A DNA stretch of 64,000 nucleotides from G942493375 sp942493375 (GTDB lineage Bacteria > Armatimonadota > UBA5829), in assembly GCA_942493375.1 (NCBI GenBank), contig OW818698.1, positions 5,022,001 to 5,086,000 on the forward strand, in the 5' to 3' direction. Positions 48,131-55,891 of this stretch are shown here, piece by piece. The notes under the pieces were generated by a model, which was not told the origin of the DNA, searched no databases, and saw nothing but the letters and a program-made list of their open reading frames with translations. Within the stretch, counting starts at the first letter, position 1; each line of letters opens with the position of its first letter. Both the position numbers and the translations under genes were made by a program.

Positions 48131-48556
48131 ATGTCTGATGTTGATTCTTTCAGAGCAGCAATTAAAAGGGCTTTCGTATTAGCGCCTGAATTATCTGATG
48201 AGGATTCTGCTCGAATACGTAATGCTGTTAAGGACAAATACACTAATAATAATCGTGGATTACTATGGGAACGATTTCAAGAATATATAGGCAAACGACG
48301 TGTAGATGGATGGAAGAGAGCGTGCGAATATCCTGCAGAAGAAAAAGTTATCCTTTTCCTAGATGAGCGTGAAGGTGAAGTCATGTGGCTTTTCGAGAAT
48401 GGTAACGATCTTCGCACGGCAATAGGTGAAACATCCAATGAGGAGTTCTATCTTACTGATTATGATACGAGTTATGTGATAGCTTTTAGCCATCACGACA
48501 TTTTATATGGAGTTGGCTCGTGTAGATCATGGCTTGAACTACTGAGTGAAGATTGA
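48131..48556 (+). CDS. Hypothetical protein, possibly DUF6756-like
   Basis: A 141-aa soluble protein with a strong ribosome-binding site (AGAGGGA) before the ATG at 48131. The C-terminal half (VMWLFENGNDLRTAIGET, then YVIAFSHHDILYGVG) resembles the DUF6756 family, whose HHD motif is followed by a G-x-G turn; the resemblance is from memory and tentative. The DNA is more AT-rich than the neighbouring glycosidase-like genes. It separates the two cytoplasmic glycosidase-like genes and may be an insertion. Confidence 0.55.
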   Translation: MSDVDSFRAAIKRAFVLAPELSDEDSARIRNAVKDKYTNNNRGLLWERFQEYIGKRRVDGWKRACEYPAEEKVILFLDEREGEVMWLFENGNDLRTAIGETSNEEFYLTDYDTSYVIAFSHHDILYGVGSCRSWLELLSED

Positions 48557-48731
48557 ATAGCAATTGAGACTAGGGATAATGAGCAATAATATGACTTGAT
48601 GTCATTACTGTCCCTCCCTTCCTGTTAATCTTGAAAATCTTGTTAATCCTGTCTAAAAAAATATCAAGGGTATTCATGCAACGAAAAAGAAGCAAACAAA
48701 GCAATCACAGATAAAAAGGAGATCAAAAACA

Positions 48732-49646
48732 ATGATTTGGGCAAATTTACTTCATTTAGGTCTTAACATGTGGTGTGACAGGTATGATCCTTCCTGGGGG
48801 ACTACTGACATCACCGGAATGCCTCATATAAGGTTCGACATGGAACTCTGGGATGAACTCAAACCCAGGATGCGGGATGCAGGACTGAATATGGTTATCA
48901 TCGACCTCGGGGAAGCCTTGAAATACAAGAGCCATCCCGAGATACCGGTTGCTGATGCATGGGAAGTCGATAAGTTAAAAGGTGAACTCGATCAGCTGCG
49001 GCAGATGGGACTTGAGCCTATCCCCAAACTCAACTTCTCTGCTACTCATGACCTCTGGCTTGGGAAGTATTCCAGAATGGTATCTACTCCGGAATACTAT
49101 CAGGTGTGCGCTGATCTGATTAACGAAGTCAGTGATATCTTCGACAAACCCAGGTTCTTCCATCTGGGTATGGATGAAGAGCAGATCGAGCACTATGCAA
49201 ACCACGAGTATGTAGTAATAAGGCAATACGACCTGTGGTGGCACGACTTCCTGAAGCTGGTTAGCACCGTTGAAGCAAATGGAGCAAAGGCCTGGATCTG
49301 GTCCGACTATATCTGGAACCACCACGATATCTTCGCAGAGAGAATGCCAAAATCCGTCCTGCAGAGCAATTGGTACTATGGGGATGAGTTCGGTGAAGAT
49401 GCACAGTATGTCAAAGCCTATCACGAGCTGGAGAAACTGGGATACGACCAGGTCCCCACAGGCAGCAACTTCGGAATCCCAACCAACTTCGAGCTGACTG
49501 TCGACTACTGCTCCAAAATCATCTCCCCTGATAAACTAAAGGGTTTCATGCAGACCCCCTGGAAAGCGACCCTCAACCAATACAAAGACCACCACCTCGC
49601 AGCCATAGAGCAGGTGGAAAGAGCAAGGATAAAGTTGGAAGGTTAA
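48732..49646 (+). CDS. Cytoplasmic GH20-like TIM-barrel protein
   Basis: A 304-aa protein without signal peptide that consists of a TIM barrel alone. The strand motif RFFHLGMDEEQIEHY places a Asp-Glu pair where GH20 hexosaminidases have their catalytic residues, although the preceding Gly/His pattern is altered. Other barrel motifs are NMWCDRYDPSWG at the start, NMVIIDLGEAL, and AWIWSDYIWNHHD. It lacks the N-terminal alpha/beta domain. It is well supported by AAAAGGAG before the ATG at 48732. Homologues of unknown function occur in Armatimonadota and Verrucomicrobiota. It ends just before a large hairpin. Confidence 0.78.
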   Translation: MIWANLLHLGLNMWCDRYDPSWGTTDITGMPHIRFDMELWDELKPRMRDAGLNMVIIDLGEALKYKSHPEIPVADAWEVDKLKGELDQLRQMGLEPIPKLNFSATHDLWLGKYSRMVSTPEYYQVCADLINEVSDIFDKPRFFHLGMDEEQIEHYANHEYVVIRQYDLWWHDFLKLVSTVEANGAKAWIWSDYIWNHHDIFAERMPKSVLQSNWYYGDEFGEDAQYVKAYHELEKLGYDQVPTGSNFGIPTNFELTVDYCSKIISPDKLKGFMQTPWKATLNQYKDHHLAAIEQVERARIKLEG

Positions 49647-49652
49647 CCCCCT

Positions 49653-49712
49653 GGGCACGTTGAACCCCAGTTCGGCCCTTTCGGGCATGCCGAACTGGGG
49701 TTCAATGTGCCC
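49653..49712. terminator. Large hairpin after the GH20-like gene
   Basis: Arms at 49653-49675 and 49690-49712 (23 bp) pair with one G-T wobble; an inner GCCC/GGGC pair tightens the loop. It starts seven bases after the stop. There is no T run, so it may be a mobile palindrome as well as a terminator. The core GAACCCCAGTTCGG is unrelated to the GTCATCC repeats. Confidence 0.75.
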
Positions 49713-49798
49713 GAAATAGAATTTGTGACGATCTGATGGGATCAATAGATATATATAGAAAACGCAGTATATTTTTCAGTCTTTAAACGGAGACAACA

Positions 49799-51583
49799 AT
49801 GTATAAGCGCGTAAAGTATGCTTCATTCTTTATTGGCCTTGTTTTATTCTGTGTTTTTGTGTTTGGACTATTTGAGGTTTATAAACAATATCAGGATACT
49901 ATCTGGCTGGATAAGTTCTGTGAAATTGATAAAGAGATAACTCAAATGCTCCCAACTGCGCCATACACTGAATATAGTCCGCATGCAACTAAAGCAATTA
50001 TGCATGTCGGTGCCACATATATTGATGTCGGAGCAAGGTTACCGGAAGCAGATTATGCATATAAGGTTGTTCCAAAACTGATTAATATTCTCGTAAAACA
50101 CGGCTTAACAAACACTCGGTATAAGATATACCCAATTGGAAAAGGAGTGATTCTGCACGTATCCGGAACAAATGCTGCAGTAGGTAGAATCAGTAGTGAC
50201 AACAACATTTCACCGGATTCCATATTGGATGTCATTATGGGCAGGAAGAAAAATGCCCGGAATCCTGTCGTAAAAGATGAAAAGAAGTTTGCTGCTAAGT
50301 CTCTAGACCCCTTTTGGATACCATTTTCATCTGGTATTACTTTTAACTGTGGATACTTTCCGTCATCACCTCCTGCTATGTCAAAAATACATATTTCGCT
50401 ACTCGACAACCCTTACAAGATTCTGCTGGCGTTTTTTATTATCTCTTTACTCATATCACTAGTCGGTGCTTTGGGTTCGTTAGGATCATTTTATAAAACT
50501 GAGGAAGAATACAGAAATAGCTCCACGCTGATAGGCGTGCTGAATATGATCCCGATTATTCTGATAGCCGTTATTGGCTTCTACTCACATGCATTAAATC
50601 CATTCGACTATACAAATTTAATGACAGATATGTGGTTTGGCCCACTCTTTATTGGAGGTTGGGGTCTTCTACTTGTTTTGGGATTTCCATTCCTGGCAAT
50701 GCTGGCCAGCGGAACATTTATTAACTTTTGCTCTGAACTGTTAACCGCGGAAACTACATTTAAAAAGACACCACACACACCGGAAATGATCAAGCTGAAA
50801 GCCTGGACCATTATACTTAGCAGGCCGGCTGGGTTTTTAGTTTGGGGATTATGTATTGCTGTCTGTTATTGTTTTCTAGGCCGATATGCCGGTATTCTAG
50901 CTGGTCCTATAACGTTCATGTCAGTATCGATCCATAAACTATTCGATACTTACTACAAATCCAGAGCAAGAACAATTCTCACCAAATCAAGCCTGGTCGA
51001 TCAGGACTGGCTCCGGACCAAACAACAGGAGTTAAATGACACTGCAATCAGACTAGCTGGTGAAATGAATCGCGAACCGTTGAAAGTGGAGATCCGATAT
51101 GATGGCAATGAATTATCAATACCGATGGTTTCGCAGAACTCTCCAAAATCGATTATGGTGTCAATAAGAGCCGCCCAGGATTTTACAAACGATGAAATGG
51201 AGTTTATGCTCTGTCGGGAATTAGCCGGATCAACCGGAAAAAGAATCCCTCCATCAATAATACCAGTTATCATTGTACTATTGATTCCACCGCTAATGCA
51301 GTGGATAATATATGCTCATCACGGGGAGTGGTTAAAGATGCTTTTTGTTATATATGCCGCGATACTTGGTCTGATGTATCTCATATATAGAAGAAAAATC
51401 CCGTACATTGAACAATCCAGAATTGCCTTGAGACATACTAAAAACCCGCAAGCTGCCGCTTCTGTTTTGATGAAAATAATAGACTACAACCGGAAACAGC
51501 TTTCATTACCGGATCAGAAAATCGAAGAGATAACGCATATAAAAGATCTTGGCCTGGGTGAATGGGTGCAGTATAGTTTATAA
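49799..51583 (+). CDS. Membrane protein with degenerate M48-like peptidase region
   Basis: A 594-aa membrane protein. Helix 1 is at about 10-29, further segments lie near 205-230, 245-262, 280-305, 340-360, 370-390, 485-505 and 515-535. The stretch 440-480 (PMVSQNSPKSIMVSIRAAQD, then NDEMEFMLCRELAGS) follows the M48 metallopeptidase pattern, in which a self-made active site HExxH appears in a VLAHELGH context. Here the zinc-binding motif is changed to R473-E474-L-A-G477, so both histidines are missing and the protein cannot be an active zinc protease. The start is ATG at 49799 with GGAG upstream. It lies before a DUF4139 gene. Function unknown; a scaffold or sensor role is possible. Confidence 0.65.
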   Translation: MYKRVKYASFFIGLVLFCVFVFGLFEVYKQYQDTIWLDKFCEIDKEITQMLPTAPYTEYSPHATKAIMHVGATYIDVGARLPEADYAYKVVPKLINILVKHGLTNTRYKIYPIGKGVILHVSGTNAAVGRISSDNNISPDSILDVIMGRKKNARNPVVKDEKKFAAKSLDPFWIPFSSGITFNCGYFPSSPPAMSKIHISLLDNPYKILLAFFIISLLISLVGALGSLGSFYKTEEEYRNSSTLIGVLNMIPIILIAVIGFYSHALNPFDYTNLMTDMWFGPLFIGGWGLLLVLGFPFLAMLASGTFINFCSELLTAETTFKKTPHTPEMIKLKAWTIILSRPAGFLVWGLCIAVCYCFLGRYAGILAGPITFMSVSIHKLFDTYYKSRARTILTKSSLVDQDWLRTKQQELNDTAIRLAGEMNREPLKVEIRYDGNELSIPMVSQNSPKSIMVSIRAAQDFTNDEMEFMLCRELAGSTGKRIPPSIIPVIIVLLIPPLMQWIIYAHHGEWLKMLFVIYAAILGLMYLIYRRKIPYIEQSRIALRHTKNPQAAASVLMKIIDYNRKQLSLPDQKIEEITHIKDLGLGEWVQYSL

Positions 51584-51677
51584 GCAAAATATCCTAACCT
51601 GGAAACATCAATATCTATTTTGGAAGTCAAGTAACTCTGGGAGCTCTTGATGATATGAAATATGGAGGAACGGAATA

Positions 51678-53105
51678 GTGAATAGACTTTTTGCAGTTTT
51701 GATTCTACTTGTTTTTTCGATTCCGGCTTTTACCGCACCGGATAGTGTTGCTCTTACTGTCTATAATGATAATTTTGCCCTGGTAAAGGAAAGTAGAACA
51801 ATCAAGCTTGATAAAGGCATTACCCCGATCAATATGGAAGATGTCGCATCCGGAATAGACCCGACAAGCATACTATTCAAGTCTCTGACTGCTCCGAATG
51901 GTGTTTCTATATTGGAGCAGAACTATCAGTATGATCTTATTAATCCAGAAAATATACTGAATAAGTCTATTGGACAAAGATTGACATTCACGAACTATGA
52001 TCAATCAGGAAAGCCTTATACTACATCCGGAGTGTTGTTGAACCAGATGAAATATGGTGATGGTGTTATCAAAACTGATGATGGAAAAGTGGTTCTAAGA
52101 GCTTCCGGGCAGATATCACTAGAGAAGATGCCGGAAGGATTGAAATCCAAGCCAACAATAAACTGGTTGATATCCACCGAACAACCTGGAGAGCACAAGA
52201 CTGAATTAAGCTATATAACCTCAGGGCTCAAATGGAATGCAGATTATGTTGCTTTAGTAAATGCTGATGACACAAAGGCTGATATATCCGGTTGGGTGAC
52301 AATGAACAACCAGAGCGGTGCAACATATAATAATGCAAAACTCTCACTGATTGCAGGTGATGTAAGAAGAGTGCGAGAGAACAACAGTATAAGGGCATAT
52401 GATCTTGATAGTTCATTGTTGGACAAATCCAATAGATCACAATTTCAGGAGAGTTCTTTCTTTGAGTATCATATGTATAAGATGGATAGGCCGACAACAA
52501 TTGCGGACAAGGAGACGAAGCAACTTTCACTACTCAATGCTTCCGGAGCATCGGTAACAAAAGAGTTGATTTATGATGGGCGAGGTGCCTGGTTTCGGAG
52601 GTGGTATTATCCGGGCAGAACTGGGGAACCCGGTGCGGGATCAGATACCTCGACTTATCATAAAGTGAATGTTGTCATGGTTCTAAATAATTCTAAAGAC
52701 AATAATATGGGGATACCTCTCCCCAAGGGTAAAGTCAGGGTCTACAAACTGGATCAGGATGGCAGCCAACAGTTTGTGGGTGAAGATATAATAGACCATA
52801 CCCCTAAAGACGAAAAAATAAGGTTGTATATCGGAGATACATTTGACGTAATTGGCGAATACAAGAGGACTAACTATTCAAAAATCTCGGCAAGTGTTAT
52901 CGAGGAATCATTTGAAGTAGTAATCAAAAACCATAAAGAGACATCTGTCGACGTTAGAGTAATCGATCATGCATGGGGAGACTGGAAGATAACTCAGTCG
53001 AATACAAATAGCATCAAAAAAGATGCAACAACAATAGAGCTTCCTGTCAGTATTCCAGCCAACAGTGAGAAAATAGTTACCTATACGATAAGGGTAACTT
53101 GGTAA
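51678..53105 (+). CDS. Secreted DUF4139 domain protein
   Basis: A 475-aa exported protein. The start is GTG at 51678 with GGAGG nine bases upstream. The signal peptide spans about residues 1-19 (FAVLILLVFSIPAFTA). The mature part has the DUF4139 pattern: an N-terminal beta region (LTVYNDNFALVKESRTIKL), then EHKTELSYITSGLKWNADYV and MNNQSGATYNNAKLSLIAGD. The C-terminal section (HKVNVVMVLNNSKDNNMGIP, then LPKGKVRVYKLDQDG and SYTIRVTW-type end) is typical. The family is widespread, usually outer or extracellular, and of unknown function. No catalytic residues are known. It lies between two membrane protein genes on the same strand. Confidence 0.88.
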   Translation: MNRLFAVLILLVFSIPAFTAPDSVALTVYNDNFALVKESRTIKLDKGITPINMEDVASGIDPTSILFKSLTAPNGVSILEQNYQYDLINPENILNKSIGQRLTFTNYDQSGKPYTTSGVLLNQMKYGDGVIKTDDGKVVLRASGQISLEKMPEGLKSKPTINWLISTEQPGEHKTELSYITSGLKWNADYVALVNADDTKADISGWVTMNNQSGATYNNAKLSLIAGDVRRVRENNSIRAYDLDSSLLDKSNRSQFQESSFFEYHMYKMDRPTTIADKETKQLSLLNASGASVTKELIYDGRGAWFRRWYYPGRTGEPGAGSDTSTYHKVNVVMVLNNSKDNNMGIPLPKGKVRVYKLDQDGSQQFVGEDIIDHTPKDEKIRLYIGDTFDVIGEYKRTNYSKISASVIEESFEVVIKNHKETSVDVRVIDHAWGDWKITQSNTNSIKKDATTIELPVSIPANSEKIVTYTIRVTW

Positions 53106-53197
53106 TCCGTGGTGCAATTACAATCGTAAGCAAATCAGCAGTAACGGCAGTTATGTGTGATACAGATGTTTTTGGATAACTTTCTTTGGAGCAAATA

Positions 53198-54334
53198 ATG
53201 CAAACCCGTAATCTCTTAAAATCTGCTGGTGTTCTTTCGTTATTATTAATATTTGCTGCGGTTCCGGCACATGCCAATGCCGGGACTCCATTGATGTGGT
53301 TTACTTCATTTCATTTGTTACTGGGGAATGCAATAATTGGGGTTATAGAGGGTAGAATACTTGCCCGCTGGTGGAAGCTGCCGAAGATATCCGAATGCGG
53401 ATGGATGATTGCTGCCAACTATGTCTCGGCTTTTTGCGGGGTGTTTGTATTAGGTTACTATCTTGAAGTTCATAATATCTTCGCGGACCATGGCAACATA
53501 CCATTCTCCCGGATACCTGAAGCTTTGATACTCATTGTTATCAGCTTATACATTTTGACAGTTGTAATTGAGTGGCCGTTTGTGCATTTTTCTGTTAAAA
53601 AAGCCGGAGCGTCGTTCGATCGTCTTTGGCTGAAGACTCTCTCATCCTCAGCTCTCGTCAATATTATCTCATATACTGGTCTAATAATCCTGTACTTGCT
53701 CAATGGAAATATTAGCCTTTTGACCAAGACTACTTATGATGCTTCAGCATCGTTTTTAGAAGGGCGGCCGGGGCATATATATTACTTCGACCAGAGCAAA
53801 GACGCAGTTTGCAAGATGACACTTACCGGCAAACAGGAACCATTTTCTGTACATACTACTTTCAACGGTGATACAATGTGGCACTATATATTCGCACGTC
53901 CAAATAAGACAACGCTATTATGGGACCTGTGCGTAATGGATAAGGAATGGGATACTTCAACAGTTCTCGTTAAAAGCTTTTCAAAAGCTGCGACTGACGT
54001 GTTCAACGGCTATGACGGCATAAAGCATCAAAACTCCACTAATAGAAATTCCTGGTATGCAATGGATTTTCGTAAACATTCTGATATGAAATATACAGTA
54101 AGGGTGGGATTCTGGGATGCAGAAGGACTTACAGTTACTGATAAGAAATCGAACAGGTCGACAACCTATGCACTGGAAAGCAGTATCCTGCGTGCTACCT
54201 GCCGTCGTGCGACTGTTCTGCCCGGTGACATAGTCATATGGGACCTGGGTGGACGAATAATGGCAATGGACTTGAACAATAAACACATTACCCAACTGGC
54301 ACACGGAAGATCACCGGTTGTGACTCTAGACTAA
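53198..54334 (+). CDS. Membrane protein with C-terminal beta-rich domain, unknown
   Basis: A protein of about 378 aa. I prefer the ATG at 53198, with GGAG six bases upstream, over a TTG at 53186. It has a signal-like N terminus (LSLLLIFAAVPAHANA), about four transmembrane segments up to residue 180 (AANYVSAFCGVFVLGYYL, ALILIVISLYILTVVIEW, SSALVNIISYTGLIILYLL), and then a beta-rich soluble domain of about 190 residues (GHIYYFDQSKDAVCKMTL, PGDIVIWDLGGRIMAMDL) that resembles part of a beta-propeller. I do not recognise the family. It follows the DUF4139 gene by about 90 bases. Confidence 0.65.
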   Translation: MQTRNLLKSAGVLSLLLIFAAVPAHANAGTPLMWFTSFHLLLGNAIIGVIEGRILARWWKLPKISECGWMIAANYVSAFCGVFVLGYYLEVHNIFADHGNIPFSRIPEALILIVISLYILTVVIEWPFVHFSVKKAGASFDRLWLKTLSSSALVNIISYTGLIILYLLNGNISLLTKTTYDASASFLEGRPGHIYYFDQSKDAVCKMTLTGKQEPFSVHTTFNGDTMWHYIFARPNKTTLLWDLCVMDKEWDTSTVLVKSFSKAATDVFNGYDGIKHQNSTNRNSWYAMDFRKHSDMKYTVRVGFWDAEGLTVTDKKSNRSTTYALESSILRATCRRATVLPGDIVIWDLGGRIMAMDLNNKHITQLAHGRSPVVTLD

Positions 54335-54383
54335 GGAGTTGCGATATAAACAAATCTGGCGATGTTTGCAATCAATCTCAAAA

Positions 54384-54404
54384 TGTCGTATCACTGATAC
54401 GACA
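54384..54404. promoter_or_regulatory. Perfect 21-bp palindrome at the start of the truncated nuclease gene
   Basis: TGTCGTATCA, one C, then TGATACGACA. It ends two bases before the TTG start codon at 54406. It could be an operator or a scar of the rearrangement that removed the N-terminal part of the gene. The half-site TGATACGAC also occurs at 41767-41775, upstream of the AbiE-like operon. Confidence 0.5.
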
Positions 54405-54405
54405 A

Positions 54406-55149
54406 TTGAGTTGGACACATTTTATAGCATTGATCCCACTAAACTCCCCGCTGCAGCGCGATTTCTATGCTGAGATGTGCCGTATTGAACACTGGAGCGT
54501 TCGCACGCTTCGCCAAAAAATCGCTTCAATGCTCTATGAACGCACAGCTTTGTCGAAAAAATCCGAAGAACTGGCCCGTATCGAACTCGATTCCCTGCGT
54601 GAAGAAGATAAACTAAGCCCTGATCTTATCTTCCGCGATCCCTATGTTCTTGATTTTCTTGGATTGAATGATGTGTTTCAGGAAAAAGACCTGGAAGCTG
54701 CAATCATTCGCGAAATGGAGTCTTTTATACTGGAACTTGGTGTGGGTTTCTGTTTTGTTGCCAGGCAGAAACGCATAACGGTAGATGATGACGACTTTTA
54801 TCTCGACCTTCTCTTCTTCCACCGAAACCTGCGGCGTCTGGTCGCCATCGAATTAAAATTAGATAAGTTCCGACCAGAGCACAAAGGACAAATGGAACTC
54901 TATCTACGCTGGTTGGATAAATATGAGCGCAATGAAGGCGAGGATTCACCCATTGGCTTGATCCTTTGTGCGGGTAAAAAGCAAGAACAGATCGAACTGC
55001 TGGAACTCGTCCATTCAGACATTCATGTCGCAGAATACCTTACTGCACTTCCACCAAAGGAATTACTCCAGGAGAAACTTCAAAAAGCCATTGCACTCGC
55101 CCGTAAAATGCAAGCTGAACGGACAAACGCGCAAGATGATGCAAGGTGA
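54406..55149 (+). CDS. YhcG/DUF1016-type PD-(D/E)XK nuclease, N-terminally truncated
   Basis: A 247-aa protein matching the C-terminal two thirds of the YhcG-like (DUF1016) nuclease family, which has been linked to defence. The first residues (LSWTHFIALI) begin at the conserved SWSH motif; full-length members carry about 100 more residues before it. Catalytic motifs are D in DDFYLDLLFFHR and IELKLDKF (E-x-K), with the PD-(D/E)XK pattern intact. The reading frame stays open upstream for about 60 bases (SLIRQ precedes SWTH), but offers no start codon other than the TTG. A perfect 21-bp palindrome lies right before it. It is likely a 5'-truncated remnant, although it could still be translated from the TTG. 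Confidence 0.78.
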   Translation: MSWTHFIALIPLNSPLQRDFYAEMCRIEHWSVRTLRQKIASMLYERTALSKKSEELARIELDSLREEDKLSPDLIFRDPYVLDFLGLNDVFQEKDLEAAIIREMESFILELGVGFCFVARQKRITVDDDDFYLDLLFFHRNLRRLVAIELKLDKFRPEHKGQMELYLRWLDKYERNEGEDSPIGLILCAGKKQEQIELLELVHSDIHVAEYLTALPPKELLQEKLQKAIALARKMQAERTNAQDDAR

Positions 55150-55282
55150 TTTGCAGTTTAACACGAACAAAAACAATCCATCAAACATAAAGGCAGGTAG
55201 TATTGCAATATATTGTTTTAGCCATAAAATGCCGAACTGTTGTTTTTATCCCACTTAGGGCCCTGTTTCTTTAGTTTTTGAA

Positions 55283-55311
55283 TTGACAATATCCTAACGT
55301 CAGCGCAAAAT
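55283..55311 (+). promoter_or_regulatory. Candidate sigma-70 promoter before small membrane protein
   Basis: -35 TTGACA (55283-55288), 17 bases, -10 CAAAAT (55306-55311). The next gene starts at 55407. Confidence 0.55.
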
Positions 55312-55406
55312 ACACGAAATTTTGAGGTATACTGTATCAATCAACACGATGTCCCACAAGAAAGACCAATAGCTGTTTGCAAATCTGGATACCAGAGGTG
55401 ATAAAA

Positions 55407-55817
55407 ATGCGTATTGGATCAAAGATCATAGCCTGTTGCTGGTTAGTATATGCATTAATACCTGTATACTACATTATATTTCAAAATAATGGATCTGCGC
55501 GAGGGGATTTTCTTTTGATTGAGCTGGTCACTATAATTCTGACTGCGCTGATACCCGCAGCTGCATCCATAGCTATCTGGCTTGGACATGTATGGGGATT
55601 GTGGGTGTTGGTCGCTTACTCCGGGCTTGGAGGTTTTCTACATATTTTTACGGCATGGAATCTGTATAACTCACCACGGGATGCAAGTTGTATGGATCCT
55701 TTTGGTTTCGATCCAACGGAGGGCATATATTTCAATCTTGCAACTGCCAGTCTGATGTTGATAGGCCTGATCGTGCTGCTTTTAAGCAGACCCAAACCAG
55801 CCCATTTAGCCCGATAA
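55407..55817 (+). CDS. Small multi-helix membrane protein, unknown
   Basis: A protein of about 136 aa with four hydrophobic segments (IACCWLVYALIPVYYIIF, LLIELVTIILTALIPAAASIAIW, LWVLVAYSGLGGFLHIF, ATASLMLIGLIVLLLS). The ATG at 55407 has AGAGGTG upstream; an upstream ATG at 55377 has none. No family recognised. It converges on the CBM9-containing gene. Confidence 0.68.
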   Translation: MRIGSKIIACCWLVYALIPVYYIIFQNNGSARGDFLLIELVTIILTALIPAAASIAIWLGHVWGLWVLVAYSGLGGFLHIFTAWNLYNSPRDASCMDPFGFDPTEGIYFNLATASLMLIGLIVLLLSRPKPAHLAR

Positions 55818-55850
55818 CTATATATTCTTGCTCTTGCCAATTCCCTGCTG

Positions 55851-55873
55851 GGGTGCAGTAATTAGCTGCACCC
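55851..55873. terminator. Small bidirectional terminator
   Basis: GGGTGCAG (55851-55858) and CTGCACCC (55866-55873) around a 7-base loop, between the convergent stops at 55817 and 55892. Confidence 0.6.
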
Positions 55874-55891
55874 AGGTAAGTTGCAGCGAAA

